The notes under the pieces are model-generated. The model had not been told where the DNA came from, made no database searches, and worked only from the letters and a program-made list of their open reading frames with translations. Of a stretch of 64,000 bases of DNA, positions 31,800-43,600 are shown one piece after another. This DNA comes from Buddleja alternifolia (lineage: Eukaryota; Streptophyta; Magnoliopsida; Lamiales; Scrophulariaceae). The position numbers and the translations under genes are program-made. Position 1 is the stretch's first letter; every line of letters starts with the position of its first letter. Location: the NCBI GenBank assembly GCA_019426215.1, contig CM033391.1, forward strand, positions 9,970,708 to 10,034,707, given 5' to 3'.

Positions 31800-34435
31800 T
31801 TTTTTTGATAATGTGTGATATATTTTCAGAAAGCCCTATGTGTCTAATATGAACGAAAAAAAATGGTTTATGATTTCGAGCATTGTACAATACGTTACGG
31901 ACTTTCTCATGAAGTCATGCAAACTGTCAATAAATTTAAGTTTACATTTGAAGCCTAATCTGTTTTGTACTAGAAAGCTTTTGATAATGTGTGACACAAT
32001 TCTGGAAAAACCTATGTGTCTAGTATGAAATAAAAAAAATGGTTTATAATTTCGAGCATTGTACAATACGTTATGGACTTTATCGTAAAATTGCGCAAAA
32101 CTGGCAATAAATTTAAGGTTACGTTTGAAGCCAAATCTGTTTTATACTAGAATTTTTTTGATAATATGTCATATATTTCTAGAAATCCCTATGTGTTTTC
32201 TATGAAACAAAAAAAAATGGTTTATGATTTCGAGCATTGTACAATGCGTTATGGACTTTCTCGTGAAGCCGCGCAAAACTGTCAATAAATTTAAGCTTAC
32301 ATTTGAAGCCAAGTCTGTTTTATACTAGAATGTTTTTGATAATGGGTGATATATTTCTTGAAATATCTATGTGTCTAATATGAAATAAAAAAATGGTTTA
32401 TAATTTTGAGCATTTTACAATATGTTATGGACTTTATTGTGAAGTCACGCAAAACTGAAAATAAATTTAAGGTTACGTTTGAAGCCAAATCTGTTTTGTA
32501 CTAGAACTTTTTTGATAATGTGTTATACATTTCTAGAAAGCCCTATGTGGCTACTATAAAATTTAAAAAATGGTTTATGATTCCAAGTATTTTACAATGC
32601 GTTATGGATTTTCTCGTGAAGCCGCTCAAACTGTCAATAAATTTAAGCTTACGTTTGACAAATCTGTTTTATACTAAAATATGTTTGATACTGTGTGATA
32701 CATTTCTGGAAAGACCTATGTTTCTACTATGAAAGAAAAAAGATGATTTATGATTTTGAGCATTGCACAATACGTTATGGACTTTATCGTAAAATTGCGC
32801 AAAATTGGCAATATATTTAAGGTTACGTTTGAAGCCAAATCTGTTTTATACTAGAATTTTTTTGATAATATGTCATATATTTCTAGAAATCCCTATGTGT
32901 TTTCTATGAAATAAAAAAAATGGTTTATGATTTCGAGCATTGTACAATGCGTTATGGACTTTCTCGTGAAGCCGCGCAAAGCTGTCAATAAATTTAAGCT
33001 TACATTTGAAGCCAAATTTGTTTTATACTAGAACGTTTTTGATAATGTGTGATATATTTCTTGAAATATCTATGTGTCTAATATGAAATAAAAAAAATGG
33101 TTTATAATTTTGAGCATTTTACAATATGTTATGGACTTTATCGTGAAGTCACGCAAAACTGAAAATAAATTTAAGGTTACGTTTGAAGCCAAATCTGTTT
33201 TGTACTAGAATTTTTTTGATAATGTGTTATACATTTCTAGAAAGCCCTATGTGGCTACTATAAAATTTAAAAAATGGTTTATGATTCCAAGTATTTTACA
33301 ATGCGTTATGGATTTTCTCGTGAAGCCGCTCAAACTGTCAATAAATTTAAGCTTACGTTTGACAAATCTGTTTTATACTAAAATATGTTTGATACTGTGT
33401 GATACATTTCTGGAAAGACCTATGTTTCTACTATGAAAGAAAAAAGATGATTTATGATTTCGAGCATTGTACAATACGTTATGGACTTTATCGTAAAATT
33501 GCGCAAAACTGGCAATAAATTTAAGGTTACATTTGAAGCCAAATCTGTTTTATACTAGAATTTTTTTTGATAATATGTCATATATTTCTAGAAATCCCTA
33601 TGTGTCTTCTATGAAACAAAAACAAATGGTTTATGATTTCGAGCATTGTACAATGCGTTATGGACTTTCTCGTGAAGCCGCGCAAAACTGTCAATAAATT
33701 TAGGACTTTCTCGTGAAGCCGCGCAAAACTGTCAATAAATTTAAGCTTACATTTGAAGCCAAATCTGTTTATACTAGAACGTTTTTGATAATGTGTGATA
33801 TATTTCTTGAAATATCTATGTGTCTAATATGAAATAAAAAAATGGTTTATAATTTTGAGCATTTTACAATATGATACGAACTTTATCGTGAAGTCACGCA
33901 AAACTGAAAATAAATTTAAGGTTACGTTTGAAGCCAAATCTGTTTTGTACTAGAATTTTGTTGATAATGTGTTATACATTTATAGAAAGCCCTATGTGTC
34001 TACTATAAAATTTAAAAAATGGTTTAAGATTCCAAGTATTTTACAATGCGTTGTGGATTTTCTCGTGAAGTCGCTCAAAACTGTCAATAAATTTAAGCTT
34101 ACGTTTGACAAATCTGTTTTATACTAAAATATGTTTGATACTGTGTGATACATTTCTGGAAAGACCTATGTTTCTACTATGAAACAAAAAAGATGATTTA
34201 TGATTTCGAGTATTGTACAATACGTTATGGACTTTATCGTGAAATCGCCCAAAACTGGCAATAAATTTAAGGTTACGTTTGAAGCCAAATTTGTTTACTA
34301 GACCTTTTTTGATAATGTATCATACATTTCTAGAAATCCCTATGTGTCTACTATGAAATAAAAAAAATGATTTATGGTTTCGAGCGTTGTACAATACGTT
34401 ATGGACTTTATCGTGAAGTCGTGCAAAACTGTCAA
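31800..34435. repeat. 177-bp satellite, 15 monomers with 704-bp higher-order repeat
   Basis: Anchoring on ATGGTTTATGATTTCGAGCA, monomers start near 31863, 32039, 32217, 32393, 32570, 32743, 32920, 33097, 33274, 33447, 33626, 33842, 34019, 34193 and 34368, a spacing of 173-179 bp (one of 216 bp holds an internal 40-bp duplication near 33690). Monomers four apart are far more alike than neighbours. 32520-32732 and 33224-33436 translate identically and are exactly 704 bp apart. The four-monomer block is present about three times. The monomer length is in the range common for plant centromeric and pericentromeric satellites, but the array is short. Confidence 0.92.
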
Positions 34436-35165
34436 TTTATATGTAACTATACTTCAATGTATATGTAACCATACATCATTTGATATGTAGCAATACGTCA
34501 CTTTATATGTAACCATACATGAATTGATAAGTAGTAATATATTAATTTATAAGTAACCATACTCCATTTGATATATAATAATATATATGTCGATTCATAT
34601 GTAATAATACAGTATTTTATATATAGTAATACATCATTTTATATGTAATAAATACGTCAATGTATATGTAACCATACGTCATTGAATATGTAATAATATG
34701 TCAATTCATACGTAATAATAGGGCATTTAATATGTAATAATACGTCAATTCATATGTAATAATACAACATTTTATGTGTAACCATACGTCATTTGATATG
34801 TAATAATATGTCGATTCATATGTAATAGACAATATTTTATATGTAACCACACGTCAAGTGGTATATAGTAATACATCATTTATATGTAATAATACATCAA
34901 TGTATATGTAACCATACGTCATTTATATGTAATAATATGTCAATGCATATGTAACAATACGTAATTTAAAATGTATAATTTATATATACTAATACCTCAT
35001 TAGACTATATACATATGTCGTTCGACTACACACATACGTCATTTTTATTAAAATAATATGTCATCTTAAATGTAGACATATGTCCTTTATATTTAATAAT
35101 ACATCCTTTTAGTTGTAACAATACATCATTTAATATGTAATACATCCTTGCAGATCAATTGTGAC
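34436..35165. repeat. Short-unit array of ATGTAA(CC/TA)ATAC(G/A)TCA
   Basis: Units of about 18-40 bp combine TATGTAACCATACGTCATT and ATATGTAATAATA with many variants. The array follows directly on the 177-bp satellite. At 35173-35190 there is a telomere-like CTAAACCCTAAACCCTAG, about two and a half plant telomere units. Confidence 0.8.
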
Positions 35166-35519
35166 CTAAACGCTAAACCCTAAACCCTAGCCCGGCCCTA
35201 ACCTCTAAATCCATTGGCACACGTAAATATATTTGGACAAGTATTTTATGAACGAATGTATCAATTTGTAATGTTTTATGTTGTGATCATAGGAGTTGAA
35301 TTGATAATGTTACATTTCTTTCACAAATGTAAGGTGTGCAGACACTACTACTAGTAATCACTTGACTTAATAATGTATGTACCAAAGACTATGTATATCC
35401 ATACCACTACTAGTTCACTTTAAATGTTTATAGTTTTGAAATATTTATAGACATGATTATACATATTTCACAAACGTAATGTGTGTAGACACTACTACTA
35501 GGTACACTTAATAAATGCA

Positions 35520-37560
35520 TAATATTGACTTGTGAATGCAAGTCAATTGATGTATTATTTTTTGTAAATCGACGTATAATTGTCTATCAATTGACATAAT
35601 AACACATTTAATATGATGTATTAGTACATTTCAATTGGCGTATGAATGCTAGTCAATTGACTTGCAACCATACGTATTAGTACATTTAAATTGACATATG
35701 AATGCAAGTCAATATGATGTATTAGTACATTTCAATTGAGGTATGAATGCTAGTCAATTGATTTGCCACCATACGTATTAGTACATTCAAATTGACGTAT
35801 GAATGCAAGTCAATTGACGTACTATTGTATATCTATCGACATATAGATACACTTAATATGATGTATTAATACATAATATTGAAGTATGGTTGCAAGTCAA
35901 TTGACGTATTATTTTCTGAAAATCGACGTATGGTTGTCTATCATTGACGTAATAATACATTTCATATGACGTATTAGTACATTTCAATTGAAGTATGAAT
36001 GCTAGTCAATTGACTTGCAACCATACGTATTAGTACATTCAAATTGACGTATGAATGCAAGTCAATTGACGTATTATTGTATATCTATCGACGTATAGGT
36101 ACACTTAATATGACGTATTAATACATAATATTGACATATGGTTGTCTATCAATTGACGTAATAATACATTTAATATGACGTATTACTATATTTCAATTGA
36201 CGTATGAATCAGTATTCTGAAAATCGGACCGGACAGCGAACCGGAAAAGAGACCAGGTCACGGGTCACCGGTTCAACCGTCGGGTCAACCGGGGTCGAAC
36301 CGGTGACATCATAATTATGCAATAAATAATAATTAATATACTATTAAATATATAAAATATGAAAATATGAAAAAAAAATATTTATTTCCTATATATATAT
36401 ATATGAAAATATGAAAAAAAATATGTATTTCCTATACTTTTGGGGGCCAATTGCATATTTTTAGATTTTAAAGGGGTCAATTTCAGATTTTTAGAGTTTA
36501 AAAGGTTGAATTTCAAAATTGTCCGGTTCAACCGGTTTTGACCGGTTCTGACCGATTGAACCGCGATTTTGACCGGTTCTGACCGGTTGAACCGCGGTTT
36601 TGACCAGGTTTGACCCCCGAACGGTTTTTTCTCATAACCGGACCTGTTTGATGGCCGGTTCCGGTTTTAACCAGTCGGACCGGCCGGTCCAGTCCGGTTT
36701 TCAAAACATTGGTATGAATGATAGTCAATTGACGTATTATTGTCTATCAATCGATGTATAGGTGCACTTTATATGACGTATTAATACATAATATTGACTT
36801 ATGAATGCAAGTCAATTGACATATTATTTTCGAAAAATCGACGTATGATTGTCTATCAATTGACGTATTATTGTCTATCAATCGATGTATAGGTACACTT
36901 AATATGACATATTAATACATAATATTGACGTATGGTTGCAACTCAATTGACGTATTATTTTTTGAAAATCGATGTATGGTTGTCTATCAATTGACGTATT
37001 AGTACATTTCAATTGATATATGAATGCTAGTCAATTGACGTATTATTGTCTATCAATCAACATATTGGTACACTTAATATGACTTATTAATACATAATGT
37101 TGAAGTATGGTTGCACGTCAATTGACGTATTATTTTCTGAAAATCGACGTATGGTTGTCTATCAATTGATGTAATAATACATTTAATATAATGTATTAGT
37201 ACATTTCAATTGACGTATGAATGCTACTCAATTGACTTGCAACCATACGTATTAGTACATTCAAATTGACGTATGAATGCAAGTCAATTGACGTATTATT
37301 GTATGTCTATCGGTTATAGGTATACTTAATATGACGTATTAATATATAATATTGACGTATGATTGCAAATCAATTGACGTATTATTTTTTGAAACAACGT
37401 ATGGTAGTCTATAAATTGACGTAATACTATATTTAATATGACGTATTAGTACATTTAAATTGACGTATGAATGTTAGTCAATTGACGTATTATTGTCTAT
37501 CAATCGACGTATTGGTACGCTTAATAAGATGTATTAGTACATAATATCAACGTATGAATA
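35520..37560. repeat. TGACGTA-rich tandem array
   Basis: Phrases CAATTGACGTATTATTG, AATCGACGTATGGTTG, TTAATATGACGTATTA and ACATTTCAATTGACGTATG recur with variants. ACGTA occurs roughly 40 times by hand count outside the inserted element at 36210-36711. The AATCGACGTATGGTTGTC landmark recurs at intervals that include about 175 and 355 bp, close to one and two lengths of the neighbouring satellite. No coding frames are supported. Confidence 0.85.
36210..36711. mobile_element. Non-autonomous hAT element (502 bp) in the array
   Basis: The left end CAGTATTCTGAAAATCGGAC and the complement of the right end CAATGTTTTGAAAACCGGAC form imperfect inverted repeats. GTATGAAT occurs at 36202-36209 and 36712-36719, an 8-bp target duplication. 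The subterminal zones are packed with ACCGGTT and GGTTCAACCGG motifs. A relative lies at 46338-47046. Confidence 0.93.
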
Positions 37561-37564
37561 CATA

Positions 37565-38165
37565 TAAATTTTAGCTTATGTTTGAAGGAAAACTGCTTAG
37601 TTCTAGACATTTCTTGATAATGTGTCATACTATTTCAGAAAGCTCTATATGCCTAATTTAAAAAAAAATAGTGTATTATTTCAAGCAGTGTACAGTGCAT
37701 TATGGACTTTCTCGTGAAGTCGCGCAAAACTACCGAAAATGTGTCTATTTTCAAAATAAAATAACGATTTATGATTTCGAGCATCCCACAACGCGTTATA
37801 GAATTTCTCGTAAGATTGCGTAAAACTAAAAAAAAAATTAACTTACGTTTGAATAAAAATCTTTTTCATATTAGATTGTTTTTGACAATATTTCATACAT
37901 TTTATAAAAGTCCTATGTGTCTACCTTGAAATAAAAAAAACGGTTTATGATTCCGAGACTTTTTCATGAAGTTGCGCAAAACTGTCATTAAATTTAGCTT
38001 ATGTTTGAATCAAAAACTGCTTTATACCCGACGTTTCTTGATAATGTGGTATACTTATTTAGAAATCTCTATGTGTCTATTTTCAAAATAAAAAAAACGG
38101 TTTATGGTTCCGAGCACGTTACAACGCGTTATAGAATTTCTCGTAAGATTGTGTAAAACTGTTAA
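37565..38165. repeat. Diverged monomers of the 177-bp satellite
   Basis: The landmarks GGACTTTCTCGTGAAGTCGCGCAAAACT, TTTATGATTTCGAGCA and TTTAGCTTATGTTTGAA recur about four times with strong divergence (near 37668, 37779, 37941 and 38099). They lie on the far side of the TGACGTA array, so satellite-type sequence flanks the array on both sides. Confidence 0.75.
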
Positions 38166-38683
38166 TTATCAATTGAAATTACGTCGATTGTGCACGAAAT
38201 ATACGTCGAACATGGCTTATGTGTACTACAGTTGTTGTTCGTATGAAATTCAAATATAAAAAATTTACTCGAAATAGAGTCAATATGGATCTCGATTTGG
38301 TCCTTTCATCATGGAGAACAAAATGTCACTTTTGAACAATTTCAATCGCCAAAAAAGTCTATGTAATCGGATTAGTGGTGAATGGAAAAAGAAAAAAAGA
38401 AAAAATGTCACTTTTGAACAATTTCATCTTTTCAAGTAAGTAGGGAGTGAATTCAAACTTATATTAGCAACTAGGGAGTAGAGAGTGTAATATTATGAGT
38501 GGAGACTGATTTTTAATTTTAAATAGGGATTAGGAATTTTTGACCAATTTTTCCTTAAGTTATTAAGCTAAAGACATCTCATATTGTACAGGCTTAATTA
38601 ATGTGAAGACACACAAATGTATTATTTCTATTGTATGATGTGACATAATAGGAATAAACACTAAGACATTATTATAAATATAA

Positions 38684-40299
38684 CACTACCACAAAAAAGT
38701 CCTGTTACAGCGCACCTATGACAGCGATTTTGAAAACTGCTGTAATAGGGGGCACTCGGTTCGGACCTATGACAGCGGTTCAAGCCGAACCGCTGTCATA
38801 GGTGTCAAAAAAAAAAAAAATTGAACTTTTGGCAGCGGTTCGGGCAGAACCGCTGCCACAAAGTTCACTTATGGCAGCGGTTTGGCCGAACCGCTGCCAA
38901 AAGTTTAAATTTTGGGCGGGTTTATTTCAAACCGGCCCCTCCTCTCTCTCACTCTCACTCTCACTCACACTCTCTCTCTCTCTCTCAACTCTCTCACCAC
39001 CACCACCGCCGCCGCCGCCGTCCGCCGCCCCTCTCGGTTTCTCTCTCTATTTTTAGATCTACTTCTCTCTCTCTCGGTTTCTCTCTCGATTTCTAGATCT
39101 AGTTCTCTCTCTCTCGGTTTCTCTCGGTATAGGACCGCCACCGCCCACCTCCGCCACCGCCGACGCCCACCTCCGCCTCCGCCGCCGCCGACGCCGCCCA
39201 CCTCCGCCGCTGCCGCCTTCTTCCATTTAGTTTTGGTATTTTTTTTAGATAAATATAAATATATATATATATATATGTATATTTGTGTATGTGTGGGTGT
39301 ATTTATATTTGTGTATATGTGGGTGTATGTGTATTTGTGTATGTGTGTGTATATTTGTGTATGAATATTTGTGTATGAATATTTGTGGATGGGTGTATGT
39401 ATATTTGTGTATATGTTCATGGGTGTATGTATATATGTGTATATATTAATGGGTGTATGTATATTTGTGTATATGTTCATGGGTGTATGCATATATGTGT
39501 ATATGTTAATGGGTGTATTTGTGTATGTGTGGGTGTGTGTATATTTGTGTATGTATATATATGGATGGGTGTATGTATTTGTGTATATGTTGATGGGTGT
39601 ATGTATATTTGTGTATGTGTGGGTGTACGTGTATTTGTGTATGTGTGGGTGTACGTATATTTGTGTATTTATGAAAATATTTCTCGATTGAAATTTTGCG
39701 GTGTTGGAATGACACGAAATTCACAAGGTCATAGAGAAACGGCATTCTGAACAAAACGCAAAAATGTTTGCGCTCTCGTGATTTTAGCCATCCGAGATCG
39801 TTTAAGGCCTCAAATACGCGTTTTATTACAAAAATACGTATCTTGGTAATAAAACGCGTATTTGAGGCCTTAAACGATCTCGGATGGCTAAAATCACGAG
39901 AGCGCAAAATTTGCGTTTTGTTCAGAATGTCGTTTCGCTATGACCGTGCGAATTTCGTGTCATTCCGACATGGCAACATTATAAACAATAAAATAAAATT
40001 AAAAATAAATAAATAAACCACCTTATGACAGCGGTTCAGCCGGAACCGCTGTCATAGGGTCCAATTTTTTTTTTTTTTGAATAAATGACCCTATGACAGC
40101 GGTTCCGCCGAAACGCTGTCATAGGGTGACCTATGACAGCGGTTCCGGAACCGCTGTCATATGGTTTTGACCTATGACAGTGGTTCCGGAACCGCTGTCA
40201 TATGGTTTTGACCTATGCCAGCGGTACTTATAACAGCGGTTCAAAACCGCTGTAATAGGCCCAAAAAAACTGCTGTTATAGGTCATTTCTGTAGTAGTG
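38684..40299. mobile_element. Non-autonomous CACTA (En/Spm) element, 1616 bp
   Basis: The element starts CACTACCACAAAAAA and the complement of its right end starts CACTACTACAGAAAT. TAA lies on both sides (38681-38683 and 40300-40302), the 3-bp duplication of CACTA transposons. Both subterminal regions contain repeated inverted CCTATGACAGCGGTTC / GAACCGCTGTCATAGG units, the arrangement bound by CACTA transposases. There is no transposase gene. The interior holds a CT-rich and CCGCC-rich stretch (38940-39220), a GTGTATGTATATTTGTGTAT-type minisatellite (39280-39670) and a long hairpin (39703-39969). Confidence 0.95.
39703..39969. repeat. Near-perfect hairpin inside the CACTA element
   Basis: Arms 39703-39828 and 39847-39969 are inverted copies, roughly 90-95 percent identical by eye over about 125 bp, with an 18-bp loop. 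Shared blocks include GATTTTAGCCATCCGAGATC and GGCCTCAAATACGCGTTTTA. The same open frame therefore appears on both strands, which is a shadow of the palindrome and not evidence of a gene. Confidence 0.95.
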
Positions 40300-41344
40300 T
40301 AAGGTGATGGTCCACTAGTCATATCAAGCGATATCATTCATTCTGTTCTCCTATCTTCAAAAGAATACCGAAAAAACTCAGGTATAGGTTTGTAAGATCC
40401 ATAACCACAATCATCTCAATTATGATTTGTGATTTTCATAAGGTTTTAAGATCAAAGAAAAATATTATATACATATACATATACATAATATTTTTCTTAT
40501 TTATTTGGATTCACATGGATAAAGCCAGATTCATGTTATTGTTTAATTAGTACGGATAGATTTATATGAAAACTTCTATATATGTGTATAATTTTTATTT
40601 TTGGGTTTGACTATAGTGGTTTCATGTTGTTCTGTTAGAATTGGTTACGGGCTAAGCTTCTTGTATCCATGAAAAAACAAAAGAACTGCCACAATATAGA
40701 TTCAATAGGCCTATATACTTTTAGTTGTGGATTTGACTTGATTTTGGATTGTGATGTGATATAATTATAGGCCAAGTCAAGTTAAAGAAAGAGTATTTGG
40801 GCTTTAAGCTTCTTGGGCCAAAAAATTAAAATACAGGCTGAATAAGGATTCGGGCTGGGTTGACCTGACTCAATCCAGCCTGACCTCGTTGACCATTGAC
40901 TTTTAGTTGACTGTTGACTTAGACCAAAAAAATCTTGTGATTAAAAGTTCAAGTTGGTAAAAATAATCTCATGGATGTTTAATATTTACAGATAAATCAA
41001 GTCAAACAAACATGCTACCAAAGTAATTCTTTTGTTGTAAGTTGATTTATTTTAGAACATATAAAAGGGTTGAGAGAGTATTTTTAGGTAACTTTGAGAG
41101 TTTGTACAATGATTTTTTACCTTTTAGTTTGGACATTATATTAATATAGGTCAAATTTCGTCATAGTTGAAGAAACAAAAACCTTTCATGGATTTTGGCG
41201 AATTTTACATAATCGCATAAATCTATTTGTGCATGATTCATTGTATCATAGATTGTTTTTGTTGTCATATGTTGGGCTAACTCAAGAATTCTTAATAAGT
41301 TAAATCTCGGACTTATTTAGTTAGGGCTAGAATATTTAGGGATA

Positions 41345-42300
41345 GACAACACTTTGATGGATAATTAATTCATGGTGCAACATTTTTATGGTAAAGAGAA
41401 GGACCTCATAATTCAATGGGGGTTATCAGCGGCATTGAAGGGAATGAGGGAAAGTCGGAGATATAATGGATGCACGGTGAGAAGACATGCAACCGCTGTG
41501 TTAGCACGATTTGATTTTGTATTGCAGACAACATTATTACTTATTAATAATGTTGTGGATGATAATTCTAAACATTATGTATCGAAGTTGTGAGTAAAGT
41601 TGTAGAAAGTTTTATTTCACGAATGCTTTGTTTATAATGTTGCTTTTGAATCGGAAGTTATATAGGTTGAAGTTGCACGTGAGTGAGAATCTCATGTATC
41701 ACATGAACCAGTTCAATGGATTGGTGGATCAATTTTATAAAGTTGATGTGACCATGGAAGAAGAAAATAAATCATTTTTGCTCCTTACCTCAGTGTCGAA
41801 TTCATATGATAGTCTGGTAAAGACATTATTATATGTAAAAGATGCACTAGATGCAAAGTTTTTAAAAGCGTCACTCTTGTCCCATGAAAAAAAATAAAGG
41901 CAAATCAAGATATGAAACAAGAATCTACGATTGAGAAGAATTAAGGTTATGCATCTCGTCTATGGAAATGGGGAACTAAGAGTGGACGGTAACACAAACT
42001 CAGATTTTTTACCTGACGTGGACGATCATAAGTCCACTTCTAGGTTTATATTCACCCTCAATGGTGAAGCAGTGACTTGAATGAGTTCTAAGCAAATTAC
42101 CACCGTTAACTCTACCACTGAAGCTGAATACGTGGTTACCTAGAAGCCTGTTAGGGAGGCTATTTAGATCAGGAAGTTCATGGTCGAATTTCAAGTGGTT
42201 CCTAGCGTGGAGCTGTCGTTGCCACGCTTCTGTGACAACAATGAAGTTATCGTGCAAGGTAGGGAATCAAGGTCTCACAACAATTCCAAACACATAGAGA
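41345..42300 (+). pseudogene. Ty1/copia relic: gag joined to RNase H
   Basis: 41372-41593 begins with HFYGKEKDLIIQWGLSAALK, a copia gag start. 41628-41897 has the gag core (MNQFNGLVDQFYKVDVTMEEENKSFLLL, then LLYVKDALDAKFLKASLLS). From about 42003 the frame reads DDHKSTSRFIFTLNGEAVT, SSKQITTVNSTTEAEYVV and CDNNEVIVQ, which is copia RNase H with several stops. Protease, integrase and RT are missing, so most of the coding region was deleted. It is cut at about 42300 by an LTR-family fragment. Confidence 0.85.
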
Positions 42301-42302
42301 GT

Positions 42303-43600
42303 ATGATCCCAAAAATCCTAGCAATTATACTAGTTCGTTCAAGTAGTAAAGTGGATGTGAGTCTAGATATCGATCCCACGAGGACTAACTATCTAAGTGA
42401 TGAAATATGCTATCACTTATCCCATGTTAAATCAAATGAATTAAAATGATGTAATTAATTAACTAATTATTCTAAGGCAACAAACAATTAAAAGAAATTA
42501 ATTAAGGAGATGTTGATTCTTAGCAATGAAGAGAAAACAATCAAGGCACATGATCATACCAAACTTTACAAGATTTATCTTAATATATAACTTTATAAAT
42601 TTTAGATCAATTATGCTACGATGAAAGTCCCTAATGTACTTAATACCAATCTCATGGTGTAATAATTCTATGCCTATTAATAATTTCCAAAATCTCTATG
42701 AGAATTTAATCAATAAACATGCATTAAACAATTATTATGGAATTCCATAAAAAAATGTTGCGCAAAGGAACCGAATCTTTCTCTAGTCAGTTCTACTTTG
42801 TGGTGTGTAATACCTGAGATGCAATTCTAGTAAATTTCCACTAAGATTCAAAACTAGACATCAAAATATGTGGCCTTAGTTCTAGAAAATTACTTCATAA
42901 TAGCTAAACAAAACTCGCAATTCAACCTAGAAAACATCCATCTAAATAAAAGTAAAAGATAAGAAGAAAATGACAGAATTATACTCTCGGCCCAAGGCTT
43001 GTTAGTCTAGTGATATCAGCTTCCACTTTCATGTGAAAGGTCTTGGGTTCAATTCCAAACTGTCACATGTTGTGACTTTTCTCTCTTTATTTGGAGTCTT
43101 ATAGTGTCTCTGTGGCCCATGATTAAGATTATCGGCCTAGGGTATCCACCTTCGTCTAGAATTTAAAAAAAAAATTAAACCCTCAAAACCCATGCTCTTT
43201 TCTCTATCCAAACACTCATCTTGAAATCCTTTCTTAAATCCTTGTTCTTGATGTGTTCTTCGTGTTCTTGAATGCGCAAGAGAGGATTTTCTTGATTTCT
43301 TAGGTGAAAAGTCGTCTGCTCTATGTTATGAGACATCCATATATATCTTCTTGGTTTTGACGGCAAGAGTCCAAACTTATAAAAACATCCCAAAAGTATT
43401 GCTGCGATGCGTGGCTGCGACGCCCGAAAATGAACGCTACGGTGTTTACTTTTGGGCCATGTTTTTGCTGTTGTTGTGCTCACTTTTGAGCGCTGCGACG
43501 CTCTTCTATTCTTCAATTTTTTTCATCTTTGCATCTCTTTTAGTTTGGGAAATGTCCCTTTAGTATCTACAATACAAAAGTAGAATTTATGAATAAAAGT
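42303..43600. repeat. LTR-family fragment related to the solo LTR
   Basis: It begins TGATCCC and shares ATACTAGTT, TCGATCCCACGAGGACTAACTAT-like phrases and TCTAGTCAGTT with the solo LTR at 18617 and the fragment at 20345. No 5-bp duplication or right end was found, so it is a truncated copy. It carries a SINE at 42989-43174. Confidence 0.6.
42989..43174 (+). mobile_element. tRNA-derived SINE
   Basis: A box A-like TAGTCTAGTGA (43003-43013) and a box B GGTTCAATTCC (43046-43056) are spaced as in an internal Pol III promoter. About 110 bp of unrelated body follow, ending in a 10-A tail at 43165-43174. The total of about 186 bp is in the normal range for plant SINEs. No clear target duplication was seen. 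A decayed tRNA gene is less likely because of the tail and body. Confidence 0.78.

Noticed and set aside
32520..33436. Two identical 70-residue frames 704 bp apart
   Set aside because: They are copies of a satellite higher-order repeat. Other monomers break the frame, so there is no selection for a protein.
34436..37560. CRISPR-like array because of short regular repeats
   Set aside because: The units are contiguous and variable without constant repeats plus unique spacers, and this is a plant nuclear sequence.
38802..39364. Pro/Ser-rich frames inside the CACTA element
   Set aside because: They arise from CT- and CCGCC-rich low-complexity DNA and are open in several frames.
39506..40016. 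Matching open frames on both strands (starting MRSRDFSHPRSFKASNTRF) that look like a conserved protein pair
   Set aside because: They are the two arms of one palindrome inside a CACTA element. An inverted repeat gives the same translation on both strands and is no evidence of coding.
42980..43060. A functional tRNA gene
   Set aside because: Box A and box B are present but the stems do not close into a convincing cloverleaf, and an A-tailed body follows. SINE is the better call.
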